Assembly (NCBI GenBank): GCA_964533045.1
Contig: CAZHKT010000084.1
Coordinates: 1 to 15,896 of the forward strand
Length of the DNA stretch: 15,896 nucleotides
Origin: JACQNR01 sp964533045
Lineage (GTDB): Bacteria > Acidobacteriota > Terriglobia > UBA7540
Reading direction: 5' to 3'
Numbering within the stretch: position 1 is the first letter of the stretch; every line of letters starts with the position of its first letter. Under the pieces are notes generated by a model. It ran no database searches, was not told the DNA's origin, and was given only the letters and a program-made list of their open reading frames with translations. The position numbers and the translations under genes were made by a program. Below are positions 1 to 6,550 of this stretch, piece after piece.

Positions 1-42
1 ATGCTTAACCGGAGATGCCTTACCGAGTTTCAACACGAACCG

Positions 43-98
43 TTGACAGCGCCCCCCTCCTGCTTCCATTGACCAAAGGTTGACTTTCGGGCCACAAT
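43..98 (+). promoter_or_regulatory. Candidate promoter with repeated TTGAC motifs before the aminotransferase gene
   Basis: Three TTGAC motifs occur here: TTGACA at 43-48, TTGACC at 69-74 and TTGACT at 80-85. The last two are 11 bp apart, about one helical turn. TTGACC followed 18 bp later by CACAAT (93-98) is the best sigma-70-like pair. It would start transcription close to the ATG at 111, giving almost no leader. The -10 match is only 4 of 6, so the call is weak. The 11-bp direct repeat could instead be a binding site for a response regulator; that is inference. Nothing else recognisable is seen in bases 1-110. Confidence 0.3.
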
Positions 99-110
99 GG
101 TTGTTTGTCT

Positions 111-1325
111 ATGTCGCAGCGCGCCCATCAAACCCGGGACGTTCTTCCTGCCAAGAGGCTGGAGCATGTCCAGTATCCCATCCGCGATATCGCGGTGCTC
201 GCCGATCAGCTGGCCCGCGAGGGTAAGCAGATCATTCCGCTCAACATCGGCGACCCGCCGGCGTTCGACTTCGACGTTCCCGAGCACCTGATCGAGGCCG
301 TCTCGCGGGCGATGCTCGACGGCAAGAACGGCTACGGCCCGTCGTTAGGCGTGCCGGAAGCGCTCGAGGCCATTCGCGCGGTCGCGGAGCGCAAGGGCAT
401 CACCAACATTCAGAGCGTGTTCATCACTTCCGGCGTGAGCGAAGGCGTGGATATCGCGCTCTCGGCGCTGGTCAACCCGGGCGAGAACGTCCTGACGCCC
501 TGCCCGGAGTATCCGCTTTACTCCGCCGTGCTGGCCAAGCTGGGAGCGCAGCCGAACGCCTACCTGCTCGACGAAAGCGCGGACTGGGAGCCCGACCTCG
601 ACCACCTCTCCAGCCGTGTCTTCGCCGGCACGCGCGCCATCGTCATCATCAACCCCAACAATCCCACGGGCGCGGTCTATTCGCGCCAGACGCTCGAAAC
701 CATCGCCGAGTCCGCCCGCCAGAATGACCTGGTGGTCCTTTCCGACGAAATCTACGACGAGCTGGAACTGGACGGCGAAACCCACGTTTCCATCGCGGCG
801 CTGGCGCCCGATATTCCCGTTGTGACTTTCGGCGGGCTCTCCAAGGGTTATTTGGTGCCGGGATGGCGGCTGGGATGGGCCATCGTCAGCGGGCCTGCCA
901 AGCCGTTGCAGCCTTACATCGAAGGGATGTACAAGCTGCTGCGCGCCCGCCTGAGCGCCAATCACGCCATCCAATACGCGGTGAAGCCCGCGCTGGAAGG
1001 GCCGCAGCATCACCTGGAGGAAGTGATCACCAAGCTCCGCTCCCGCCGCGACCTGACCGTGAAGTACTGCAACTCGATTCCGCACATGAGCTGCGTCCCG
1101 CCGCGCGGCGCATTCTACGCCTTCCCGCGCATCGAGATTGCCGACAGCGACGAGCAATTCGTCCAGCGCCTGCTGATGGAGAAACGGGTGCTGGTTGTGC
1201 ACGGCAGCGGTTTTGGCCAGGCCGAAGGCACCAAACACTTCCGCATCGTCTTCCTCCCGCAGGAGGAGATCCTCGAACGTGCTTATCGCGCCATTGCGGA
1301 ATTCATGAAGGAACACTACGCGTGA
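111..1325 (+). CDS. Pyridoxal-phosphate aminotransferase, class I/II (alanine/aspartate aminotransferase-like)
   Basis: This 404-residue protein is a fold-type I PLP aminotransferase, expected to be a cytosolic enzyme exchanging an amino group between an amino acid and a 2-oxo acid. Landmarks are the NPNNPTG motif at residues 181-187, Asp212 and Tyr215 in LSDEIYDEL (pyridine-nitrogen Asp and nearby Tyr), the Schiff-base Lys245 in GGLSKGYLVPGWRLGW, and a late Arg378 in FRIVFLP that should bind the substrate carboxylate. The SKxYLVPGWR context is typical of the alanine aminotransferase (AlaA/AlaC-like) branch, but substrate cannot be fixed from sequence. ATG at 111 was preferred over a TTG two codons upstream; neither has a clear Shine-Dalgarno. 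An ATG at 97 is in another frame. The stop overlaps the start of the next gene, so the two are probably co-transcribed and translationally coupled. Confidence 0.93.
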   Translation: MSQRAHQTRDVLPAKRLEHVQYPIRDIAVLADQLAREGKQIIPLNIGDPPAFDFDVPEHLIEAVSRAMLDGKNGYGPSLGVPEALEAIRAVAERKGITNIQSVFITSGVSEGVDIALSALVNPGENVLTPCPEYPLYSAVLAKLGAQPNAYLLDESADWEPDLDHLSSRVFAGTRAIVIINPNNPTGAVYSRQTLETIAESARQNDLVVLSDEIYDELELDGETHVSIAALAPDIPVVTFGGLSKGYLVPGWRLGWAIVSGPAKPLQPYIEGMYKLLRARLSANHAIQYAVKPALEGPQHHLEEVITKLRSRRDLTVKYCNSIPHMSCVPPRGAFYAFPRIEIADSDEQFVQRLLMEKRVLVVHGSGFGQAEGTKHFRIVFLPQEEILERAYRAIAEFMKEHYA

Positions 1326-2056
1326 ACGCGGCCGAATTGCCCCTCTGGACGACGCTGGCCCTGGGTTTCGTGCTGGGGCTGAGGCATGCGCTCGACGCCG
1401 ATCACCTCGCGGCCGTCTCGACCTTCGCCAGCCAGGAGAAGAGCCTGCTGCGCTCGTCCATGATTGGTGTCTCGTGGGGCATGGGCCACACCGCGGCGCT
1501 GCTGGTGTTCGGCATGGCGGTTGCGGCCTTCCGCCTGGCGCTCACCGAGCGCCTCACGCAGATCCTGGAATTCCTGGTCGGGCTCATGCTGATTGGCTTG
1601 GGTGCGAATGTTCTGTTCAAACTTTGGAAAGGCAGCGCCCTGCACGCCCACGCCCACGCCCACGACGGCGTTGAGCACAAGCATTTGCACGTTCACGTCG
1701 CCGAGCCGCACCACGAGCATCAGCACCAGCATCAGCATCGCACCCTGCGCCTGGGCGGCCGGCCCTTTATGGTGGGCGTGGTGCACGGTCTGGCCGGGAC
1801 CGCCGCGCTAATGATGCTGGTGGTGGGCACGCTGCCCTCGCTGGTGCTCGCCGCAACCTACATCCTGGTCTTTGGCGTGGGCTCGATTGGCGGCATGGTG
1901 CTGATGAGCGTACTGATCAGTGTGCCGATCGCCATCGCCAGCAGCCGCCTGCGCCTGCTCGAGCGCGGCATCCGCGTCCTGGCCGGGCTGTTCAGCCTGG
2001 GCTTTGGCGGGTATCTCACCTGGGAAGTGGGACTCATCCAATCGCTGATCCGTTGA
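1322..2056 (+). CDS. Nickel/cobalt permease, NicO/UreH-type, with histidine-rich loop
   Basis: A 244-residue integral membrane protein. Residues 22-28 (HALDADH) are the HX4DH signature of the nickel/cobalt transporter superfamily in the first membrane helix, and GMGHT at 53-57 in the second helix is a further conserved metal-path motif. Hydrophobicity suggests about six membrane segments (roughly 8-32, 47-70, 79-101, 145-165, 170-200 and 212-235), shorter than the eight-helix NixA/HoxN type and closer to UreH-like proteins. Between helices 3 and 4 (residues 108-139) is a loop with 14 histidines in 32 residues, probably a metal-binding buffer or sensor. The GTG start overlaps the preceding stop as GTGA, and AAGGA at 1308-1312 is well spaced from it. 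No urease, hydrogenase or cobalamin gene is visible, so the client enzyme is unknown; nickel versus cobalt cannot be decided. Confidence 0.9.
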   Translation: MNAAELPLWTTLALGFVLGLRHALDADHLAAVSTFASQEKSLLRSSMIGVSWGMGHTAALLVFGMAVAAFRLALTERLTQILEFLVGLMLIGLGANVLFKLWKGSALHAHAHAHDGVEHKHLHVHVAEPHHEHQHQHQHRTLRLGGRPFMVGVVHGLAGTAALMMLVVGTLPSLVLAATYILVFGVGSIGGMVLMSVLISVPIAIASSRLRLLERGIRVLAGLFSLGFGGYLTWEVGLIQSLIR

Positions 2057-2260
2057 CGGCCTGGGCGCTCCCTGGCCGATTCCGCCGAGGGATCCCCGGC
2101 TCCGCCCGAGGAACTTCCCGCCGAAGTCTGTCCCCTCTTTCCTCTCCGCCTGGAATCGCGCCGCTGCGAGTTCGTCTGTCCGCGCTGCGGCTACTTCATG
2201 GCGTGTTCCGAATTCGCTGAGGAAGCGGGTCCCCATTTACTTTTCCACCCCGCGAAGTTA
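2057..2260 (+). pseudogene. Orphan cysteine-rich (zinc-ribbon-like) reading frame without a normal start
   Basis: Immediately after the permease stop, the same frame stays open and reads a compact segment with cysteine codons at 2129, 2165, 2177, 2186 and 2204, including CEFVCPRCGYFMAC (C-x3-C-x2-C-x5-C). This looks like a small zinc-ribbon. There is no ATG, GTG or TTG between the permease stop and 2198, and the frame runs on without a stop into the overlapping STAS gene. It may be a decayed small gene, a CTG-initiated one (CTG at 2072), or chance. The rest of 2057-2312 holds only the promoter and ribosome site of the next gene. Confidence 0.25.
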
Positions 2261-2264
2261 GAAT
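2236..2264 (+). promoter_or_regulatory. Sigma-70-like promoter of the STAS-domain gene
   Basis: TTTACT (2236-2241), a 17-bp spacer and TAGAAT (2259-2264) match the -35/-10 consensus at 4 and 5 of 6 positions. Transcription would begin near 2271, leaving a leader of about 40 nt that carries GGAGG at 2302-2306, six bases before the ATG at 2313. The layout suggests this gene is transcribed alone. Confidence 0.5.
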
Positions 2265-2312
2265 TTGCCCATCGAGGCAGCGGCAACGGAGCCCGCTTCG
2301 TGGAGGCGCACG

Positions 2313-2657
2313 ATGGCATTGGAGATTGCGGAGCGAGAGGCGAATGGTGTAACCGTGCTGCGCCTGGTGGGTCGGGTCGTGCTGGGCGACGAAAGCAACC
2401 AGCTTCGCACCAAGCTCAAGGATCTGGTGGCGGCGGGCAAGAAGAAGATCGTCCTCGACCTCGCGGAGGTGAAGTATATCGACAGCGCCGGCCTGGGCAC
2501 GCTGGTGGCGGGCTACACCTCGGCCCAGAGCCAGGGCGCCAGCCTCAAGCTCGCCAACCTCACCAAGAAGTTCGACGAGCAGATGCACATCACCAAGCTG
2601 GTCACCGTCTTCGAGGTGCACCCCACGGCCGAAGACGCGGTGAAATCCTTCGGCTAA
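2313..2657 (+). CDS. STAS-domain protein, anti-sigma factor antagonist (SpoIIAA/RsbV-like)
   Basis: A 114-residue single-domain STAS protein. The stretch IVLDLAEVKYIDSAGLGTLV contains the hallmark DSAG; Ser58 is the residue that a partner anti-sigma kinase would phosphorylate in SpoIIAA/RsbV-type partner switching. The length matches stand-alone antagonists. A strong GGAGG at 2302-2306 fixes the ATG at 2313 over longer in-frame alternatives. No anti-sigma kinase, PP2C phosphatase or sigma factor lies next to it, so its partners are encoded elsewhere, and the process it controls cannot be named. Single STAS domains are also found in non-sigma signalling modules. Confidence 0.9.
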   Translation: MALEIAEREANGVTVLRLVGRVVLGDESNQLRTKLKDLVAAGKKKIVLDLAEVKYIDSAGLGTLVAGYTSAQSQGASLKLANLTKKFDEQMHITKLVTVFEVHPTAEDAVKSFG

Positions 2658-2740
2658 GCCATCCTGCTGGAGCGGCTCCGGCCCTGCCCGGGTATCCGGT
2701 AGCGGGATATTGCACCGAATAGATCGAATCTTAATTGCTA

Positions 2741-4075
2741 TTACATTCCAATAGGGTCATCGAGCCAGTACATCACCAGACCAGAAAGCATCTTGGGGTA
2801 GAAGTCGGTGGACTTCTGCGGCAGAGGCTGGCCGGCCAGGGCATTGTCCCAGACCTGCTCGATCGCGGTGGGGTTGAGCAGAAAACACGCCTGGGCCTTG
2901 CCCCGCGCGACCTGCTCGAGCGCCTCCGGCCCGCCGCGCACGTAGTGAAGGTTCCGTTCCTCCCGCACCGCCTCGCGGCTGATTCCAAGCAGGCGCTCCA
3001 TCACCAACCGATGCAGCACGATGACATCCAGCCGGCGCAGCCCGGGCGCGACGTCGGGTAGCGCCTCGGCAAGATTCAGATCATCGCGCAGTTTGAGCAG
3101 CGCCAGGCTCCCGCGTCCGGCGTAAGCGGCAAGCGTCGGCACGAGGCGGCCGGATTCCTCCATCCGCGCCGTGACCCGCGCCGCCCACCCCGCCGGATCG
3201 CCGGTCGCGACCACCGTCTCCACGTCGAAATACCTCTGCGCGGCGTCCAGGAATGAATTCCAATCGAACTCCGCCAGGCTGTGCACCACGCGATGGGTGG
3301 GCAGGATGGTCAATCCCTCGCTTTCCTTGCGCACCAAGGTCATCATTACAAAATCGGAGCGTTCATCCCCCCTCCCCCGGGCTCGGCAATAGTCGCGATA
3401 AGCGAGTGCCGTCTCGTAGCGATGATGCCCGTCGGCAATCACCAGCTTCTTTGGGCGCATCGCGGCGGTCACGGCGGCGACCGCAGCAGCGTCCTCTACC
3501 CGCCGAATCGAGTGGCGCACCCCGTATTCATCCGTCACGGCTTGCGAGTCCGAGGGCGTGGCGCGATCCAAGACAGCCTCGATCTCACCTGCCGGGTCGC
3601 TGTAAAGCAGGAAGAGCTGTTCGCAGTGCGCGCGCGTGGCCTTGAGCAATTCCAGCCGGTCGGCTTTGGGCCCCGCCAGCGTTTCCTCGTGGCGATGCAC
3701 CACTCCGGCGGCGTACTCCTCCAGGCGCCCCAGCGCAATGAACCCGCGGCGCAGCCGCACCGTGTCTGCCTGTCCCGGCACCGCAAACTCCTGGTCGTAA
3801 GCGTAAAGGGCCGGGGAGGGATCGCTCTGCAGGATTCCGCCGTCGATCCAACTCTTCAATGCCGCCGCCGCACGCGTGTACACGTTGTCGGTCAGAGAGT
3901 CCCCCGCGAGTTTGCGCCCCAGGACGATCCGAACGAGGTTGTAGGGGCTGGCGTCGTAGTACCGCGCCTGCATGGCCGGAGAAATCTTGTCATAGGGCTG
4001 CGTCACCAGCTTGCCCAGTTCCCCGGCCTTCTCCGGGTTGTAGCGCAGCGCTCGGAAAGGACGAATGTCCGCCAT
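2741..4075 (-). CDS. DUF1015 family protein
   Basis: A 444-residue cytosolic protein beginning MADIRPFRALRYNPEKAG and containing the family's conserved segments: LVTQPYDKI near the N-terminus, SPYNLVRIVLG, a central VIADGHHRYETALAYR, and TDFYPKMLSGLVMY near the C-terminus. DUF1015 proteins are widespread in bacteria and archaea and have no firmly assigned reaction; the conserved ADGHHRYET suggests a catalytic or metal-binding site, but that is inference. The start at 4075 matches the conserved beginning of the family; an earlier in-frame ATG at 4123 would add 16 atypical residues. The gene is convergent with the STAS gene, with an 83-bp gap that lacks a clear U-tract terminator. No upstream Shine-Dalgarno of good quality is visible. 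Confidence 0.88.
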   Translation of the reverse strand: MADIRPFRALRYNPEKAGELGKLVTQPYDKISPAMQARYYDASPYNLVRIVLGRKLAGDSLTDNVYTRAAAALKSWIDGGILQSDPSPALYAYDQEFAVPGQADTVRLRRGFIALGRLEEYAAGVVHRHEETLAGPKADRLELLKATRAHCEQLFLLYSDPAGEIEAVLDRATPSDSQAVTDEYGVRHSIRRVEDAAAVAAVTAAMRPKKLVIADGHHRYETALAYRDYCRARGRGDERSDFVMMTLVRKESEGLTILPTHRVVHSLAEFDWNSFLDAAQRYFDVETVVATGDPAGWAARVTARMEESGRLVPTLAAYAGRGSLALLKLRDDLNLAEALPDVAPGLRRLDVIVLHRLVMERLLGISREAVREERNLHYVRGGPEALEQVARGKAQACFLLNPTAIEQVWDNALAGQPLPQKSTDFYPKMLSGLVMYWLDDPIGM

Positions 4076-4220
4076 GGTGTGGTGCGAGCCTCGCGAGGAA
4101 AGGATTAACGTCCAAGATAGCATAGCCCCCGAGCGGCGTCGAGCCGGAGCCGAATCCTGGTCGGTGAGGCCCGATGGCGCGTCGCCCGGGGACGGCGCAT
4201 CCCGCCGTCTCTGCGTCGAG

Positions 4221-4261
4221 CCTTTGTTTTCAATACCATTCCAGCTTCGTTCTGACGATTT
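4221..4261. repeat. 41-bp imperfect direct repeat, copy 1
   Basis: It matches 4400-4440 at 34 of 41 positions by hand alignment. The best-conserved core is ACATTCCAGCTTCG-like (here CCATTCCAGCTTCG) preceded by TGTTTTCAA. The two copies start 179 bp apart in a non-coding gap, so this is not a tandem array and not in a shared reading frame. Confidence 0.7.
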
Positions 4262-4273
4262 GAATTCTAACTT

Positions 4274-4289
4274 GGCTCAGGCATGAGCC
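4274..4289. other. Perfect 6-bp hairpin
   Basis: GGCTCA, a GGCA loop and TGAGCC form an uninterrupted 6-bp stem. It sits between the two copies of the 41-bp repeat and is not followed by a T-run on either strand, so it is not a standard terminator. Confidence 0.45.
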
Positions 4290-4399
4290 TCCAGCCACCC
4301 GCGAACCCGGCTGTCAGGAACTCCCCATCCAGGCCGGGGTAACGAGGCACCGCGGGCGTGTCAGCTGGAGAGGTCTCAGCGTGCCGGTTCCACCTCAAT

Positions 4400-4440
4400 C
4401 CTGTGTTTTCAACAACATTCCAGCTTCGGTCCAACAATTT
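4400..4440. repeat. 41-bp imperfect direct repeat, copy 2
   Basis: This is the second copy of the element at 4221-4261, with the same orientation. Its seven differences are scattered, as expected for an old duplication or for two members of a dispersed family. It is followed by an AT-rich run (TTTTTGTGTTTTTT, 4438-4451). Confidence 0.7.
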
Positions 4441-4496
4441 TTGTGTTTTTTCGCGCCTCCCGCGCCCTCCGGCCGGCACTCAAATAGGCTATTAAA

Positions 4497-4515
4497 CTTG
4501 CCCGTCCGTGGCAAG
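4497..4515. other. Perfect 6-bp hairpin in the HAD gene upstream region
   Basis: CTTGCC, a 7-nt loop and GGCAAG pair perfectly. On the minus strand the stem is followed by TTTAAT, so it weakly resembles a terminator for minus-strand transcription, although no gene is visible upstream on that strand. Confidence 0.4.
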
Positions 4516-4552
4516 GGGAAAGAAGCCCGTGGCGAAGGCGGGAGATTCGCGC

Positions 4553-4558
4553 TAAAAT
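4553..4558 (+). promoter_or_regulatory. Probable -10 element of the HAD phosphatase gene
   Basis: TAAAAT within GCGCTAAAATG matches the -10 consensus at 5 of 6 positions and resembles the element before dciA. No good -35 is seen 16-18 bp upstream. If used, RNA would begin near 4565. That rules out the in-frame ATG at 4557 and supports the ATG at 4596. Confidence 0.4.
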
Positions 4559-4595
4559 GTTTTGTTGGAGATATTCTGGTCCAGAACGGCCCCGG

Positions 4596-5285
4596 ATGTC
4601 CGAAACCCCGCTCCACATTCAACTCTTGATCTTCGACCTTGACGGCACGATTATTGACAGCGCCGAGGACCTGGCGCTCAGCGTCAACGCCATGCGGGAG
4701 CGCATGGGGCTTCCCCGCCTGACCCATGCGGAAATTGCAAGGTTTGTCGGCCATGGCGTGGCCCATCTCGTCCGCCGTTCGCTCGGGCCCGAGGCGCCGG
4801 AGGAAAGGGTTCAGGAAGCTCTGGAATTCTTCCTCGCCTATTACCGCGAGCACATGCTCGACCACACGGTGTTGTACCCCGGCGTGCTGGAAGCGCTCCA
4901 TCAACTGAAGGGCCGCCACCTCACCGTTCTGACCAATAAGCCCGTCCGCTTCAGCGAGCTGATCCTGCAGGGGCTGGGAGTCGCCGACCGGTTCTGTTAT
5001 ATCTACGGGGGAAACAGCTTCAAACAGAAGAAACCCGACCCCGTGGGCGCGCATAAGCTGATGATCGACCTTCAGGTACCGCCGCGCCAGACCATGATGG
5101 TGGGCGATTCCGACACCGACGTCCTGACCGGCAGGAACGCCGGCATCTGGACCTGTGGCGTCACCTACGGTTTCGGCGCCTCCACGTTGGAAAACGCGCC
5201 GCCCGACTTCATCATTAACGACCTGCGCCAGCTTCCGCCGCTGCTGGAGAACGGCCGGCAGTCGGCCGCTGGCAGTCGGCAATAA
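4596..5285 (+). CDS. gph: HAD-superfamily hydrolase, phosphoglycolate phosphatase-like
   Basis: This 229-residue protein carries all four HAD motifs: nucleophile and acid Asp14 and Asp16 in FDLDGT, Thr113 in VLTNKP, Lys146 in KKPDP, and GDSDTD at 170-175. A helical cap between motifs I and II (about 20-85) makes it subclass IA. Overall it most resembles Gph, which hydrolyses 2-phosphoglycolate from oxidative DNA-end repair or photorespiration; PpaX-like pyrophosphatases are close alternatives, so the symbol is tentative. The ATG at 4596 is preferred because the upstream ATG at 4557 lies inside a likely -10 box, though neither start has a well-placed Shine-Dalgarno. The last ten or so residues (GRQSAAGSRQ) are encoded by a short repeated DNA motif and are probably not part of the ancestral protein. 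Confidence 0.82.
   Translation: MSETPLHIQLLIFDLDGTIIDSAEDLALSVNAMRERMGLPRLTHAEIARFVGHGVAHLVRRSLGPEAPEERVQEALEFFLAYYREHMLDHTVLYPGVLEALHQLKGRHLTVLTNKPVRFSELILQGLGVADRFCYIYGGNSFKQKKPDPVGAHKLMIDLQVPPRQTMMVGDSDTDVLTGRNAGIWTCGVTYGFGASTLENAPPDFIINDLRQLPPLLENGRQSAAGSRQ
5257..5280. repeat. Two copies of GGCAGTCGGC at the end of the HAD gene
   Basis: The 10-mer GGCAGTCGGC occurs at 5257-5266 and again at 5271-5280, just before the TAA stop. Relatives in inverse orientation occur at 5442-5463. The motif encodes the odd C-terminal tail of the phosphatase, suggesting a low-complexity intergenic repeat that became coding. Confidence 0.6.
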
Positions 5286-5300
5286 AAACCATCGTTTCGG

Positions 5301-5335
5301 GTTGCGGACGCATCCAATGACGAGGATGCGGCAAC
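5301..5335 (+). terminator. Strong stem-loop after the HAD gene, terminator-like without U-tract
   Basis: CGCATCC (5309-5315), an 8-nt loop and GGATGCG (5324-5330) form a perfect 7-bp stem. It is extended by GTTGC (5301-5305) pairing with GCAAC (5331-5335) across a 3-nt bulge. It lies 16 bases after the stop. The downstream sequence is TAAACC, without a T-run, so termination efficiency is uncertain. Confidence 0.45.
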
Positions 5336-5418
5336 TAAACCGGATGAGGATTCCATAGAATTTGCTGAGCCATACCCGTTTGAGCCTGTGGAGTTGGGCA
5401 GGCGATTCACACCAACCC

Positions 5419-6507
5419 ATGCAAAACTCTACGCCGAGCGCACTGCCGACTTTCAACTGCCGATTGCAGGCGTCCCTCTGCCTCGTGCTTTGCGCTTTCT
5501 GTCTGCTTCAATCCTCGCTGCTTGGCGCTCAGGACTCCGCGCCAAGCCCGCCGCCCGCCAACGTCCAGGAGGCCGAGCCGCCGCCGGATCAACCTTTCGA
5601 CGAAGACGAAAAGCCTTTGCCCGGCGACTGGGCGGTGGCCCTACTCGACAAGATCGCCAACTCGCCCAACCCGGAAGCGCGCAACGACCTGATGCGCGCC
5701 GTGATGAAGACCGGCCCCGCCGTCATTCCGTTGCTCGAGCCGGGGCTAGCCGACGATCGGACCGCGGAGTTCGCGGCGCAGGCGCTGGCGTTCATTGGCG
5801 GCGAGAAAGCCCTCAAACTGCTGTGGGAACTGCAGAAAGACCCCCGCGATCTGAACCTGAGGCGATTCTTCTACGGGGCACTCGCCGAATTTGACACGCC
5901 CGACGCCACCGCGACGCTGCTGGCGGTGATCAGGAACGCCGATGCCGAGCCCGACCGCACCGTGACCGAGACGGCCATCGTCGCTCTCACCGTGCGGGCG
6001 AATCCCCAGGTGCTGCCCGCGCTGCGCGAGGCGCGGCAAAACATCAAAGACCTGGTTATCCAACTGGACCTGGAAAGCGCCATCGAAGTCATCGAGCGGC
6101 GCGCCCGGCAGACTGCCACCGGGCCTTCGAAAACCGGCGGCTCGATCGAGGCGGCGGTCCGCCATTACTTCTCGCCGGCGCTGGATTCGGTTCCTCCTGG
6201 GGAAGTTTCTGCCTCCAGACCGGCTGTCGGCGCTCCAGCCAAGCCCGCGGCGCGGCCTGCACTGCCACCCTCCAATGTCAAGGTGCGCATCGAGGATGTC
6301 GCTGTCGCGCCCAATCAGGCGCGTGCCCTGGCGCGCGTAACCTTCGAGGATCCGACGGCCTCGGCCACCTACGACATCGTCCTGCAAAAACAGCTGGGTG
6401 ATTGGACCGTGGCCAGCGTGTGGCCTGGCGCGCAAGTGGAGAAGACCCTTCCCGAAACCTCGCCGCCCAAGCCGAGGCGCCCCCCCGCGGCCCCCAACCC
6501 CGAATGA
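5419..6507 (+). CDS. Exported HEAT-repeat-like protein of unknown function
   Basis: A 362-residue protein with a probable Sec signal peptide: hydrophobic residues about 18-36 (SLCLVLCAFCLLQSSLLGA), with cleavage likely near Ala37. There is no clear lipobox. A Pro-rich acidic linker follows (about 38-60), then paired amphipathic helices from about 60 to 205 (for example AVIPLLEPGLADDRTAEFAA) that read as HEAT/armadillo-like repeats. A Pro/Ala-rich linker leads to a C-terminal segment (about 285-345, ending QLGDWTVASVWPG) that resembles small NTF2/SnoaL-like domains, a weak call. It probably acts outside the cytoplasm as a scaffold. The ATG at 5419 gives the signal peptide but lacks a Shine-Dalgarno; an in-frame GTG at 5485 would also retain most of the hydrophobic core. 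DNA for residues 8-18 includes GTCGGCA-type repeat units in inverse orientation. Confidence 0.72.
   Translation: MQNSTPSALPTFNCRLQASLCLVLCAFCLLQSSLLGAQDSAPSPPPANVQEAEPPPDQPFDEDEKPLPGDWAVALLDKIANSPNPEARNDLMRAVMKTGPAVIPLLEPGLADDRTAEFAAQALAFIGGEKALKLLWELQKDPRDLNLRRFFYGALAEFDTPDATATLLAVIRNADAEPDRTVTETAIVALTVRANPQVLPALREARQNIKDLVIQLDLESAIEVIERRARQTATGPSKTGGSIEAAVRHYFSPALDSVPPGEVSASRPAVGAPAKPAARPALPPSNVKVRIEDVAVAPNQARALARVTFEDPTASATYDIVLQKQLGDWTVASVWPGAQVEKTLPETSPPKPRRPPAAPNPE
5442..5463. repeat. Inverse copies of the GTCGGCA-type repeat in a signal-peptide region
   Basis: ACTGCCGAC (5442-5450) and ACTGCCGA (5456-5463) are reverse complements of the GTCGGCAGT/TCGGCAGT motif seen at 5257-5280. They fall within the first codons of the exported protein, so the repeat contributes residues upstream of the hydrophobic core. 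Confidence 0.55.
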
Positions 6508-6550
6508 CACCGGACGTTTGACCCGGCGCGGTGAATCTCAAGACTTCCCC

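Larger units (their letters stand above)
4076..4595. other. Gene-poor divergent intergenic region with repeats and hairpins
   Basis: This 520-bp gap between the divergent DUF1015 and HAD genes has no convincing coding frame. It holds two copies of a 41-bp imperfect direct repeat (4221-4261 and 4400-4440), a perfect 6-bp hairpin at 4274-4289, another at 4497-4515, an AT-richer patch around 4400-4450, and the HAD promoter at its right end. A minus-strand open frame of about 70 codons (4267-4479) crosses the second repeat but has no family features. A small RNA could lie here, unproven. Confidence 0.6.

Noticed and set aside
345..1316. A 323-codon open frame on the minus strand
   Set aside because: It is antisense to the aminotransferase, whose PLP motifs are clear on the plus strand.
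2054..2056. The permease TGA stop as a selenocysteine codon joining it to the cysteine-rich frame, given that SelB is present
   Set aside because: The stop falls after a complete transporter, no convincing SECIS-like hairpin with the right spacing is seen, and the downstream frame runs into another gene without its own end.
4267..4479. A 70-codon minus-strand frame in the gene-poor gap
   Set aside because: It crosses a 41-bp repeat whose other copy is in a different frame and whose differences do not fall preferentially at third codon positions; no ribosome site or family features are seen.
4557..4559. ATG at 4557 as the start of the HAD phosphatase
   Set aside because: It overlaps a likely -10 box and adds 13 residues outside the usual HAD start.
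4395..5456. A 353-codon minus-strand frame over the phosphatase gene
   Set aside because: The plus strand carries all four HAD motifs in order; the antisense product has none.
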